A stretch of DNA of 64,000 nucleotides from assembly GCA_028564925.1 (NCBI GenBank), contig CM053033.1, positions 85,838,468 to 85,902,467 on the forward strand, written 5' to 3'. Made by a program: the position numbers and the translations under genes. The DNA comes from Lithobates sylvaticus (taxonomy: Eukaryota; Chordata; Amphibia; Anura; Ranidae). Positions 23,334-34,847 of this stretch are shown one piece after another (position 1 is the first letter of the stretch; each line of letters begins with the position of its first letter). The notes below the pieces were generated by a model. It saw only the letters and a list, made by a program, of their open reading frames with translations, was not told the origin of the DNA and ran no database searches.

Positions 23334-24268
23334 TTAACCACTTCCCGCCCACCCTATTGCGGATTGATGTCTGCAATGTGGCTCCGTTGTCCTGACTGGG
23401 AGTCATATGAAGTCCAGCAGGATAAGCCGCAGCAATCGGTAGTGCGGTATGTCACTCTGACGCATCGCATCTCCGATCGTAAGCCTATGACGTAGACTCT
23501 TTACCATGTGATCAGATGTGACCAATCACAGCTGATCATAGCGGTAACCAGGAAGTGCCTGTAATCGGCTTTCCTCAGTTCACGCTGACGGGGAGAGCCA
23601 ATTGGCAGCACTCCTGTCGGGGGGAGAGGGGGTGTGCGCTGATAATCAGCGCATTGATTATCTCAATTGGCAGCTCCCATCAGAAGTGCCCAAAACTATG
23701 CCAATCATTGCCCACCAAAATCTCAATCATTGCCTACAAAAATGACAATCAATGTCTGTCAGTGCCCTTCACAGATCCCAATCAGTGCCCATCAGTAATG
23801 ACTGTCGGTACCTCCTCATCAGTGCTGCCTATTAGTGCCCATCGGTGCCACCTATCAGTGCCGCCTATTAGTGGCCATCAGTTCCACCTATCAGTGCCGC
23901 CTAAAGGGTGACCATCAATTCTACATAATAGTGCCTCCTCATCAGTGCCACCTTATCAGTACTGCCTTATCAGTGTCCGTTAGTGCAGCCTCATCAGTGC
24001 CTGTCATTGAAGGAGAATTTTTTTTTATAACAGAAACAAAGAAAAACTTTTTATTTTTTTTCAATTTTTTTTTATTATTTTTTTGTTTGTTTAAAAATAA
24101 AAAAACACAAAAAAACACAGTGGTGGTCAAATACCACCAAAAGAAAGCAAATAGTTTGGGTACCGTGTTGCATGACATCGCAATTGTCATTCACAGTGTG
24201 ACAGTGCTGAAAGCTTAAAATTGTCCTGGGCAGGGAGGGAGCAAAGTGCCCTGTATTGAAGTGGTTAA
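23334..24268 (+). mobile_element. TTAA-flanked element family 1, copy e, with internal minisatellite
   Basis: TTAA at both borders, ends CCACTTCCCGCCCACC and CCCTGTATTGAAGTGG. The body has a tandem array of TATCAGTGCC(A/G)CC and CAATCAGTGCCCATC units at 23690-24010, then the core AATACCACCAAAAGAAAGC. Same subtype as the 10085-11031 copy. Confidence 0.75.
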
Positions 24269-24973
24269 TAAACAAAACGTGTAGCCTGCAAGGTAGAGTA
24301 GGTATTAACGAGCCAGGTAAATTTGTTGCAGGTCATGAAACAATAAGTAGATCACAACATCTTTTAAGTAAAGATGTTGTAAAGAATACAGCAAGGGAGA
24401 GTATTGAATTAAATTTCAGAGGTTCAGTCAGTAAAATGTTCAAGCAGAGGTCTGAATCGTATGCTTGTGCAATGACTCAAATCCTTCACATCACCTCTCT
24501 TCTTAGGCTAGGTTCACATCTGCGTGGCTGGGTAATGTGCAAAATTGCATGTGTTCCCGATCTGCAGAGAAACGTGCTGCACTTTAGCAGATGAGCAGGG
24601 GTGTCATTAATTCTTAATAGCACCCCCACAAATCTGCACCTATAGCCATCAAAAGGCCTTAGCTACTAGCCAGGATCACCACAAATGTATATGGAAGCCA
24701 AGCTCTAAGCAGCCCTGAACACAAGAATATGTGGACAAATTGAAGTCCATTTTTTTCTTCGGTAAAACTATAGTGCTCTCACATTATTTAAAAAAACAGA
24801 CAAACATTGTTTGCCTTTTAGTGGTCTAGTTTTGCTTTTTTGAGTTGTTCAAGCTGTGCTGACTCCTGAAATTAATTAATATTTATTGGTAGAATTAAAA
24901 TCTGTGCGAAGGAGGTTTTTTTCTCACAAAACCTAGGACAGGTAAACTGACATCACTTGTGTTCTGTTTCTAG
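24269..24973. other. Intron upstream of RALGPS1 exon A
   Basis: A MITE-like fragment starts at 24505 (TAGGCTAGGTTCACATCTGC). The last 40 bases before 24974 form the exon's pyrimidine-rich acceptor. Confidence 0.45.
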
Positions 24974-25057
24974 GAGCTCAGCAGCTGCGGATGGAACAAA
25001 AAGGAGAAACACAGCCTTGCCCCAAACGTCGTGGCCTTCACAAGACGATTCAACCAG
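24974..25057 (+). CDS. RALGPS1: RALGPS1 RasGEF-domain exon A (28 codons)
   Basis: Internal coding exon of a Ral guanine-nucleotide exchange factor. The 84 bases read phase 0 to phase 0 as ELSSCGWNKKEKHSLAPN then VVAFTRRFNQ. This is the part of the CDC25/RasGEF catalytic domain just before the conserved SFWVV segment. The exon is bounded by a pyrimidine-rich acceptor ending in TTTCTAG and a donor CAG|GTATGA, so both splice sites are canonical. From memory of the vertebrate paralogs, KHSLAPN and RRFNQ fit RALGPS1 better than RALGPS2. The family catalyses GDP release from RalA/RalB in the cytoplasm and at membranes through a C-terminal PH domain; that domain is not in this window. The upstream exon is not visible, so the preceding intron is at least 24.9 kb. 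No defect is seen. Confidence 0.9.
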
Positions 25058-25164
25058 GTATGAAGCATTTGGTGGTTGCCACAATTGCGCATTAGTGTGA
25101 TGTCCGGGTGGTCTACTACTCAAGGGATGGTTTCTATGGCCTTGCTGCCCTCCAGGATAGGGGA

Positions 25165-25722
25165 TATCCTAATAGTCATAAAAAATATAGAAACAAAAGA
25201 GAGGGTGCACCAGCTTAGTGCATTATCCCAATTACATATATTTATTAAAAATCAAATAAAGTGATTAGATTTTGCTGCTTTTATATAGGAATTTTTCCAC
25301 ATTTAGCATTTAGGTTTATTTAGTTCACTTTTTTCACGTATTCATTTATATTGTCTTTAGTTCGTCACAGCGCAAAGGACACCCACACTCATTCATATAT
25401 TTATTGATAAAAACTACTCGCAGACGTGGAGAAATATTGCTTGTAAAAGCCACCTATTTGTGGTAATTAGTCCTGAAACCTTCTTCCTCAGAGCCTCAAG
25501 GTCAAAACGTGTCAGACTGTAGCGGTCCTGATGTCCTCCCCTTTGTCATCTGGAGACTGTTGGTTTCAGGACTGATTGCCACAAATAGGTTGCTTTTACA
25601 AGCAATATTTCTCCACATGTTTGTGTAGTTTTTACCTTGTTTTTAATAATATATCTAATTGGGATAATGCACTAGGCTGGTGCGCCCTCTCTTTTTTTTC
25701 TATCTTTTTTAGGGTGAGTATG
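25165..25722. repeat. Long hairpin repeat just downstream of RALGPS1 exon A
   Basis: Two pairs of arms face each other: GAGAGGGTGCACCAGCTTAG / GGCTGGTGCGCCCTCTC, and GAGAAATATTGCTTGTAAAA / TTTTACAAGCAATATTTCTC. The loop (25483-25560) carries CTTCCTCAGAGCCTCAAGGT then CAAAACGTGTC. That string resembles the termini of Penelope-like elements, so this may be a non-autonomous derivative; class is inference. Confidence 0.6.
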
Positions 25723-26233
25723 TAGTAGTATGTAGTATGTGAGTATGTTGAGTTTGGGGGGTTTAGCGGACAGCTATTCTGGCCACACTGTTTAGCAGCC
25801 TGAACTGCTGACTTTGACTGCACTATCTTTTTCAAATGTGCGATAATGAATCTGACTTCCAACTGGGATTTGTCTATAGCCCAATAGGCAACCTATTTAG
25901 CATCATCAATCTGTGCTTGTGATCGTTTCCTGGCTGATCAAGAGTACTCCAGTATGATCTGACTCTATAATGACCTTTGGCTACGTTTTACATTTTCTCG
26001 CTTTCCTCTGTCCATTTTGACCCTTGACTGTGTTTACTGGACTACTCACCCATCTGCTGCCCATCCTGACCCTTGGCTAAGTTTACTGATTACTTTCTTC
26101 CTCTGCTACATTCATCTCTACTAAATTCTGCCTATGATATGTTTTCCTGCGGGCCTTTTAGCAGCACTCAAAGCCAAAGTATAATATTTAGGTCCTGGGG
26201 GCATCTGAGTACCAATAGGCTCACTCATCATAT

Positions 26234-26690
26234 GCAGCTTGCCAGTGCCCAGCTGCCCCACCAGTGCCCATGATATGCAGCCTGCCAGTGCCCATGATAT
26301 GCAGCCTGCCAGTGCCCATGATATGCAGCCTGCCAGTGCCCATGATATGCAGCCTGCCAGTGCCCATGATATGCAGCCTGCCAGTGCCCATGATATGCAG
26401 CCTGCCAGTGCCCATGATATGCAGCCTGCCAGTGCCCATGATATGCAGCCTGCCAGTGCCCATGATATGCAGCCTGCCAGTGCCCATGATATGCAGCCTG
26501 CCAGTGCCCATGATAATCAGCCTGCCAGTGCCCATGATAATCAGCCTGCCAGTGCCCATGATAATCAGCCTGCCAGTGCCCATGATAATCAGCTTGCCAG
26601 TGCCCATGATAATCAGCTTGCCAGTGCCCATCATATGCAGCTTGCCAGTGCCCAGCAGCCCCACCAGTGCCTGTTATATGCAGCCTGCCT
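26234..26690 (+). repeat. 24-bp minisatellite, about 17 copies
   Basis: Unit CAGCCTGCCAGTGCCCATGA plus TATG. A block with TAATCAG variants follows at about 26510-26630. Since 24 is divisible by 3, the same eight residues repeat in each open frame (for example PVPMICSL), so ORFs of about 150 codons occur on both strands. These are artefacts. Confidence 0.93.
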
Positions 26691-26904
26691 GTGCCCACAT
26701 CAGCGATGATCTACGCAGATATCGCATCGGGGAGGAGGAGTGAGTGGAGGACTGGGAGCACCAGGATGACACTCCTGCAATGGGCGTCACCTGGGGCAGA
26801 CCAAGCCCCCTTTCGGGTTTGTTTTGTTTTTTCCTTTCAGCCTAATGAAAAAACAGTTTTCGGCCGATAATTTTCGGCGGCCGAAATTTCGGTTCACCTC
26901 TACT

Positions 26905-27062
26905 AAAAAGCTTATGTTGCTAAAGGCTTATGTTGCTAAAGGCTTATGTTGCTAAAAGCTTATGTTTACTAAAAGCCTATATTTGCTAAAACTCATGCTT
27001 GCTAAAAGCTTATGTTTGCTAAAACTCATGCTTCCGAAAAGCTTATGTTTGCTAAAACTCAG
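26905..27062 (+). repeat. Short tandem repeat, GCTTATGTT type
   Basis: About eight degenerate units of AAAAGCTTATGTTTGCT, 17-20 bases long, with an AAAACTCATGCT variant. Confidence 0.75.
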
Positions 27063-27539
27063 GGTCTCTGAGGTAGTTTGCTCCTTCTTTAGCCAGCAGA
27101 AACCTGGTAGGTTAAGTACACTTCTTGGGACTGTCTGTTTTTGCCACAGAGTCAGTCCTTTGCCTTGCATTGGCTCTTGGGGCAGAAGTTATGGGCTCAT
27201 TATTGTGAGACAATTAAATGGTAGCAGTTCCAAAACCAAATGGGGACATGAGGTCTATCTTAAGATCTCAAGCCGCTGAGCATCCTTCTCTTTCAGTGAT
27301 GACCTCTCTGCATGAGGTAAATTTTGGCGTCTAAAATCATTTGCAATGCACGTTTTCGTGTTCCGTTTTAATTGGCAAAATACAATTTATTTTTTTTCTG
27401 GGAAGGGATTCTCTACCAGGTGTGTGGGAGCATCTTGGGAAATCTGTCATCGGGTGTCAGTAGCCCAGGAGTGCTAGACCACTATTTGGTCTTTGGTTTA
27501 TACATCTACAGGTGGATGTCAATAATGTAGAGGATACTG

Positions 27540-27985
27540 CCTTTGGCCTTAGCGTATTACAAATAGCAGAGTAGGTCCTTCTCTGGTGGCAGTTTCTGTG
27601 ATGGTGTCTCCCTCCCCTCAGAAGCATTGCTTTGGGACGTCCCAGTTAGTTATTATGGCTATTCTGTGACCTGTGATGTACGATAAAGAAAATAGGATTT
27701 TTCCTACAGCTTACCTGTAAAAATCCTTTTCTTGGAGTACATCACAGGACCCAGAGGTCCCTTCCCTCTTGTCTGGGAAAATTGCTTTCTACAAAACTGA
27801 GGTATGTACTTCCTGTGTAGGAGGGGTTATATATGGGAGGACTTCCTGTCTTTTTGGTGTGCCAGTGTCCATTCACCTATAGGTGGCGTATAACCCAGTT
27901 AGTTATTATGGCTGCTCTGTGTCCTGTGATGTACTCCAAGAAAAGGATTTTACAGATGAGCTGTAGGAAAAATCCTATTTTTATT
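27540..27985. mobile_element. DIRS-like terminal region (fossil)
   Basis: Two facing arms, about 27690-27750 and 27900-27982, share ATAGGATTTTTCCTACAGCT and AGTACATCACAGGAC as inverted repeats. The preceding stretch (GTAGGTCCTTCTCTGGTGGC, CCCTCAGAAGCATTG) resembles what I recall of amphibian DIRS 3' regions. A broken remnant; family assignment is tentative. Confidence 0.4.
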
Positions 27986-29259
27986 GTATGTGTTTTGGTC
28001 ATTAGAATTTAAAGCTTTTCTACTATGGGATTCACAAACCCTTGATTAGAATGATGAATATAGCTTAAGCCTAATGCTGTGTTTGCAGATAGGCATCTGT
28101 TTATCATCTATGAAATCATCATCCCCTAATGCACAGATGGAACTCAATTACTGATGATATATGTTTGTATAATCTTTCATCTCTGTTCATATAGAGTGAA
28201 AGCTGAGGTCACTTCTTTCCATATTACCTAAGTAGCTGCCGTATTTCATGTGGCTATGAGAAGGCCTTTTTAAGACAGACACGCTATGAGGAATTACTGG
28301 AAATTGTGTGTCAAGCATCAGGGTCCATATTAATACACGGACAATTTTCTCTTTATTTTATAAGTAGAAAAGGAATTTCCAAGTTAAAGTAACCCAAAGC
28401 AACCAATGGGAAATTATAATTGATCTAAATGCAAAAGACTAAAATCTGATTGCAGCACAGCATTTTGGCATACTCTATTGCCTTCTGCAGTGTGGGAGTG
28501 CATGTACTGACACCTAAAGTGGGGAAAGTGCATGGCTGACAAAAAATCATATCTGCATGCACATTGTAAAATGCAGTGCAAGGTGCAGGGGGCACATATC
28601 GTACAGGACACCGGAATTGATTTATAGAACATGGATAATTTTACTTCCCTCAACTGACACTTCTATTATGGTGTGAGATTTAATAAAAAAAAAAAACCCC
28701 ACAAAAAACGTGCAAAAATGGCTCGGGACTAAGCGGTAAATTGTACCCGTGAGTATTCACCAATCATCCACCAAGGCCTTACAAAACTTTGGCAACGAGG
28801 GGGGATGGATTAAAATGAGTAGGTCATTTTCACATGGATAAAAGTTCTTTCTGCCCTTCCATCTGCTAGGACTAAAAAAACTGATTGACCACTTGGAAAA
28901 GTCTTTCAATCTTTACACATAATCTCCCTAATGAAAGTAAAAAAACTTGTCTAGTTAAAGCGGTTGTATGCCCTAAAAAAAACCTGTAAGGCAAAGGCAT
29001 GTGTTTTTCAGGCGTTTTTGCGCAAAAAATAAAAAGCCTGAGTGCTTTCACGCTGGATCGGTGCGTTTGCAGGACAGGAAAAAAAAAGTCCTGCAAGCAG
29101 CATCTTTGGGTCGGTGCGGGAGTGCTGTATACACTGTCCTAAACTGCCCCTGCCATTGAAATCAAGGGGGTTATTTCCTCGGCGGCTAACGGGGGTTAAA
29201 AGCGCCTACTAGCGGCCACTTAGCGCCACTTAAAACTAGTGACTGAGCCCCCCCCCCCC
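27986..29259. other. Intronic DNA with minor repeats
   Basis: No exon seen. A MITE-like end (TTAAAGCGGTTGTATGCCC at 28956) and GCTTTCACGCTGG (29043) hint at an unrecognised element to 29240; a C-run lies at 29251-29260. Confidence 0.35.
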
Positions 29260-29968
29260 CGGTCCTCTTTGTTTGGGATCTCTGAGACCTTTTCAGGTCG
29301 CATAGACTTTCCTGCTACACCCCCTGTTGGCACAGGCAGTGTATGCTGATTGGGAACATCCTGACAGGACTTTTTTGCCTCCTAAAAGGTTTTCCCTTTT
29401 AAATCACATGGATGAAAAGTTTGGTAAAAAATGGAGCATGCCAGCAGTAGATGCAGCAGTCTCTCCCTTAAACAGGAACTTAACTTGTCCGGTAGATAAG
29501 GCTTCCTTTTTCTTTGGCCAATTCAGCTATTCAGCCAGCTGTTGCAGCAATTAGTATTTGCCAGTCCATAAAGGATCAGGTCAAACGTCCGGATAGGCCT
29601 AACCAGGAGGATGATCTGCCTGAAAGTAAGACAGATATTTCTTGAGCGCTGTGTTTTGCTGTTGATGCTTTATAGGATTCAATAAAGCAGGTTTCTCGTC
29701 TGGCTCTCTTGTCTGTACATATGCACAAACTTTTATGGCTTAAGAACTGGTCAGCCGAGCTTCCTTGTAAAAAGTTATTGGCAGGTTTCCCGTTTATTTG
29801 GTGATCACTTGGACAAATATATCCAAAAGATTTCTGGAAGGAAAAGTTCTCTACTTCCTGTGAAGAAAAGCACCAAAGTCCCTCATTTAAAAACCCAGGG
29901 ATGATGAGGCTGCATTGATGGCATTTGTGAGGCTGCAGATGGGCCCTTATTTTGCTTCAAAGTTCCTT
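29260..29968 (+). mobile_element. DIRS-type retroelement gag fragment (fossil)
   Basis: The translation contains DWEHPDRTFLPPKRFSLLNH and KWSMPAVDAAVS, strings characteristic of amphibian DIRS gag, and further on HKLLWLKNWSAELPCKKLL. It is an old, broken partial copy with several breaks; no reverse transcriptase or recombinase part is seen. A TTAA-flanked element is inserted immediately after it at 29971. Confidence 0.7.
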
Positions 29969-29970
29969 AC

Positions 29971-30941
29971 TTAACCACTTCTGCCCCGGACCAATTTGCA
30001 GCCAAAGGACCAGGCCCCTTTTTGCGATTCGGCACTGCGTCGCTTTAACTGACAATTGCGCGGTCGTGCGACGTGGCTCCCAAACAAAATTGGCGTCCTT
30101 TTTTTCCCACAAATAGAGCTTTCTTTTGGTGGTATTTGATCGCCCCTGCGGTTTTTATTTTTTGCGCTATAAACAAAAATATAGAGCGACAATTTTGAAA
30201 AAAATTCAATATTTTTTACTTTTTGCTATAATAACTATCCCCAAAAAATATATAAAAAAACATTTTTTTTTTCCTCAGTTTAGGCCGATACGTATTCTTC
30301 TACATATTTTTGGTAAAAAAAATCGCAATTAGCGATTATTGATTAGTTTGCGCAAAAGTTATAGCGTTTACAAAATAGGGGATAGTTTTATAGCATTTTT
30401 ATTAATATTTTTTTTTTACTAGTAATGGCGGCGATCAGCGATTTTTATTGTGACTGCGACATTATGGCGGACACATCGGACATTTTTGACACATTTTTGG
30501 GACATTTGTCATTTATACAGAAATCAGTGCTATTTAAATAGCACTGATTCCTATGTAAATGACAGTTGTAGTGAAGGGGTTAACCACTAGGGGGCGGGGA
30601 GGAGTCAGTGTGATGTGTTGTGTTTTTTTTTTACAGTAGGGGGCGTGGCTGTACGTCTGACGTCATTGATCGGCGTTCCCGATGACAGGGAACAGCCGAT
30701 CACTGACAGTCCGTGTAGGAAGCGTGGGGAGAGGTTTGTTTACATAGACCTCTCCCCGTTCTTCAGCTCCGTAACCCGATCGCGGGATACCAGTGGCGAT
30801 CGGGTCCGCTGGTCCCGCGGCCATGGTCACGGAGCTCCCGACCGGGCAGGCAAATTAAAGGGGACGTACCCGTACATGCTTTTGCCTGCCCGTGCCATTC
30901 TGTAGACGTATATCTACATGAGGCGGTCGGGAAGTGGTTAA
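29971..30941 (+). mobile_element. TTAA-flanked element family 1, copy f (best complete copy)
   Basis: TTAA at 29971-29974 and 30938-30941. The inner ends are CCACTTCTGCCCCGG and GGTCGGGAAGTGG. Body landmarks in order: GACAATTGCGCGGTCGTGCG, CACAAATAGAGCTTTCTTTT, AGGCCGATACGTATTCTTCT, GTTTGCGCAAAAGTTATAGC, TAAATAGCACTGATTCCTAT, then a GC-rich hairpin (30770-30835). About 963 bases, non-coding. This copy and the 34241 copy are almost identical over 600 bases, indicating recent spread. Confidence 0.85.
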
Positions 30942-31140
30942 AATACATTTTTTTTTCCTGAAACTTCCCTCTTAAAATTAATATGCGTGTTATACGCTGA
31001 TAAATACGGTTTGTTCTTCTGACTAGAAACATTGAAGCTCCTGAAGAAGCGACAGTTCAGGTCACAAAACATGTAGAGCGAGCAATTCTTTTAATCTGAG
31101 GATTGTGGGAACTACCAAGAGGAATAAATACATCTCAGTG
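30942..31140 (+). repeat. Penelope-like terminal fragment (tentative)
   Basis: GAAGCTCCTGAAGAAGCGAC then GGTCACAAAACATGTAGAGC near 31036-31080 has the CTGAAGAAG...AAAACATGTAG layout typical of Penelope-like element termini in frogs. No coding part remains. Confidence 0.4.
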
Positions 31141-31353
31141 TGGGCATTTTCTTGATATTCTGAGCATTGCCCCACAGGAAGTATATGATTTAGTATATCC
31201 TCCAGGAAAAAACACTGTGTCCTATATTGTTTTATAAATGACTGTCCTGTATATGTATGAATTTTATGTGAACTATTAAAATGTGTTATTATTTTTTTTA
31301 TACGTGCCTAAAAAGTCCATTATTCCCAATTTCAGTATTTTCAGCTCTCTATG

Positions 31354-31530
31354 GAGCCGGTTCACATATCTCCAGGGTGGCTGCACAGGAGTGCTGTACG
31401 TCTTTGGCTCTGTTTTTTAGGGCCAAATTCAGGCAAAGTTTCGGCCCTGATTTGCCCCTGAAACGGAGAACAGGGATGCACCAGACCCCTGCTGCTATCC
31501 GCGGCTGTCTGCAGTGTCAACCCAGCCTTA
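31354..31530. mobile_element. MITE-like unit, GAGCCGGTTCACAT end
   Basis: Left GGAGCCGGTTCACATATCTC and right GTGTCAACCCAGCCTTA are imperfect inverted ends of the same TTCACAC class as 2853 and 59912. Confidence 0.45.
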
Positions 31531-33128
31531 ATGAGAAGACGCTCTGCTGAATTCCATCATTCAATCATGTGTAAGCAAAAATGCTTCCCCCCCCCTTCTT
31601 GCATGTGATTGGGTGGTGTTTGCAAATTGAAGCTTTACCTCATTTAATAAGCTCTGGAGCAACTGCACTTGCAGTGTTCCACTGCATTTTACAAATTTGC
31701 CTTTTAGTAAATTAACTCCTTAGTCCTTTAAATTGAGACATGTACACACTATAGAGGGATATGCTTTGTTCATATTTTCTTTCTAAGGTTTACAACCACT
31801 TTAATAAAATACCAAAAAAGACCCAATTTATGTACCAAACAAAATTACACTTAGCGGGTTTAACCCATTGCCACTTTTTTTTCTGTCTGCTATTTATCAA
31901 AAAAAAAAAAAAAATAGCAAGTACAGTGATTTTCCCTCACTAACTGTTCACAGACAGAAATTAAAAACCCAGCAGAGGTTCTAACCCTTCTTCACTCGAT
32001 CCAGAAGTAGGAAAAAACTTTAGCTGGATTTAAACTTGTAAAGTGTTGTGTCTAAAAAGACCTCCCATTTTGTTGTGACTGTGGCAGCAGAGATCTCCAA
32101 CATATTTTATGAAGAAGAGCCAATTGGTTGGGTTGGACGTTCTCAGGCAGTTGCTATTGTTTTCCCTCAAGTCCATCATTTTAGGGGGGGGGGGGGGGGG
32201 GACTGTACGTTTTCTTCCTTCTCCTTTGGGCAAATAAAAATATTTCACCATGGTGCCAAAGAAATCCTGGAAATGACAACATGGAAAGTGTCTGCCTTTT
32301 TGTTACACGGGTCATAAAAAGATCACGATTATATAATATAACGGAGCCCCAGAGTAGGCCCCTCCAGCCACAGAGATCTGCGTAAGCAGCAGAGACTGCA
32401 CACTTCAGTCCATGCTTGGCTGACTATCGCCTATCTGAGCTCATTTTTTCACAGTCTGGAAAAAATGAACTTCGCTGTTAATGGGAAACAAGGTGGCTGG
32501 TGTTTGTAAAGCACAGACAGAAAAAAAAAGGCAAATATTAATACATTTTACTGTATTTTGTTTTGTACCCAAAAATACTACTTTTCTTTCCCACAATATG
32601 CCAGATTGCCTTGGTTACACTTTGTCTTGTTTTTCATTAATTATCCCAAACTCAAAGCCGTGTTGAAAGATGAGTGTTTGGTTTGGTAGTTAATTCCTTT
32701 TCCAGGGTTAAGAGGATTAAGTAGACTGCATGTCCCATTTACCAGTAATTGCAATATTTTGTTTTCTGTGCTAATCAAAGCTATTAGTTATGTTATATGC
32801 TGTTCCTAAGCAGATACATTTTTTTTCATTTTATAAACACATTTTACTTACTGAGCGGCATTTATGTTTTCGACTTGGTGTATGCATTTGCTAAAACCAG
32901 TGACATCACTGAAACATAATTTTTGTGAGAATGCAGCCTATACATACACTAGAAACTGGTGATATGACTGAAATACTTCATATTCATAAGTCATTCAATC
33001 ACTAGAGACCCATGAAGTCAATGTTGCTGCTCTAGTGTTTCAATGTTGTCTCTCCATATTTGTGAGAACAGGTCCTACACTTTGTTAGGGGATTTGTTCA
33101 AGTGGGTTTCAGCTTGTATATGAGTAGT
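31531..33128. other. Intronic DNA, nothing recognised
   Basis: No exon or named repeat. Contains an A-run (31901-31915) and an 18-base G-run at about 32184-32201. Confidence 0.4.
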
Positions 33129-33989
33129 GTGTACAGCATGGGTGCCCAACCAGTGGCCCGGGGGGCCCTCTGATGTGGCCCGCGGAGCCCTCTGATGTGG
33201 CCCGTGCCCTCTTGCTCTGGGATGGTGGTTTGGCAAGCCCAGATCACAGGTTGCCGACCCGCCATCCCTGAGCATCAGTGTTGTGAATGAAGCCAGCGGT
33301 AGAGAAAGCAAGCAGCTGCAGAGCAGAGCCACGTAAGCTGATGCTTCCTGTATAGCACCACCTCTTGTCACAATCGATACCAAATGCATTCTGGATGGGA
33401 CAGCAAAAGCCACGGAAAACTGAATAAAGACTGTAATTAAAGGAAAGTTTATTACTGAAATCACAGTGTATACATGGGCATATCTGTTTTGCAGTGGTTA
33501 CTAGGCTGCTTTCAAACTAATCCGCAGGTGCAGTGCACCTGCAGGTTACCTGCACTGAGCCATAGACTTCTGTTTATTGCCTGTGGGTTTGGTGCGCTTT
33601 CAGAAATTGCACCACACCTGCAGGATATAATAAAGTCTATGGCAAAGTACAGCTAACCAGCAGGAAAGCCACAAGTGCATATGATGCATCAATGTGAAAG
33701 CAGCCTTAGGACCCATTCGGACCCTCCATTCACCTCCATTTACCCCCGCTTGCCTCCAATCCGATCCGCGGAAAAAACAAAAACAGAAGGTGATCCGTCC
33801 CCTTCCATCTGGGCAGATTGAATTGGAGGGCCCATAGAGTAGCATGGGTTGTGCCTGTGCACGTTCAGCATATGTAGTGTGGAGACAGACCTGTCATCCA
33901 CCCATTCCACTCATTTTGTCCCGCGACTGGTTACCAAGTCGCTTCAGTGGCCCTCACTCTTCAAAAGGTTGGGCACCCCTGGTGTACAG
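33129..33989. mobile_element. hAT-type MITE with 8-bp duplication
   Basis: GTGTACAG is present at 33129-33136 and 33982-33989. The 845 bases between start CATGGGTGCCCAACC and end GGTTGGGCACCCCTG, the typical hAT (Charlie-like) terminal motif CAGGGGTGCCCAAC. An 8-base duplication is diagnostic of hAT. An inner inverted pair (AGGCTGCTTTCAAAC at 33510, GTGAAAGCAGCCTTAG at 33693) suggests a second MITE nested inside. No transposase. Confidence 0.85.
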
Positions 33990-34005
33990 CATGCAAAAAT
34001 ATGTG

Positions 34006-34085
34006 AAGATCCTCAATATATAGTCTCCTCATCAAGTTCAGCACTGTACTTGATGAGGAATCTATATATTGAGGATCTTTACATA
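34006..34085. repeat. Strong hairpin
   Basis: GATCCTCAATATATAG and CCTCATCAAGT are mirrored by ACTTGATGAGG and CTATATATTGAGGATC around a short loop. Confidence 0.75.
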
Positions 34086-34847
34086 ATTTTGCATTTTTGG
34101 CTTTTGGTTTCACTGTTGGAAACATGTTTTGCACATTTTTATAATTTTGATAAATTTTTTCTTTTGTATTATCATAGCGCAGAAGAGTTGATGTCATAAG
34201 TGTGTACAGCATGCTTTTGCAAAGCTTATGGCAAGCTTAATTAACCACTTCAGCCCCGGACCAATTGGCAGCCAAAGGACCAGGCCCCTTTTTGCGATTC
34301 GGCACTGCGTCGCTTTAACTGACAATTGCGCGGTCGTGCGACGTGGCTCCCAAACAAAATTGGCGTCCTTTTTTTCCCACAAATAGAGCTTTCTTTTGGT
34401 GGTATTTGATCGCCCCTGCGGTTTTTATTTTTTGCGCTATAAACAAAAATAGAGCGACAATTTTGAAAAAAATTCAATATTTTTTACTTTTTGCTATAAT
34501 AACTATCCCCAAAAAATATATAAAAAAACATTTTTTTTCCTCAGTTTAGGCCGATACGTATTCTTCTACATATTTTTGGTAAAAAAAATCGCAATTAGCG
34601 ATTATTGATTAGTTTGCGCAAAAGTTATAGCGTTTACAAAATAGGGGATAGTTTTATAGCATTTTTATTAATATTTTTTTTTTACTAGTAATGGCGGCGA
34701 TCAGCGATTTTTATTGTGACTGCGACATTATGGCGGACACATCGGACATTTTTGACACATTTTTGGGACATTTGTCATTTATACAGAATTCAGTGCTATT
34801 TAAATAGCACTGATTCCTATGTAAATGACAGTGGCAGTGAAGAAGTT

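Noticed and set aside
26221-26743. ORFs of about 150 codons on both strands with 8-residue repeats
   Set aside because: Artefact of a 24-bp minisatellite lacking stops in several frames.
33849-34199. 116-codon ORF
   Set aside because: Crosses the end of a hAT MITE and a hairpin; chance open frame.
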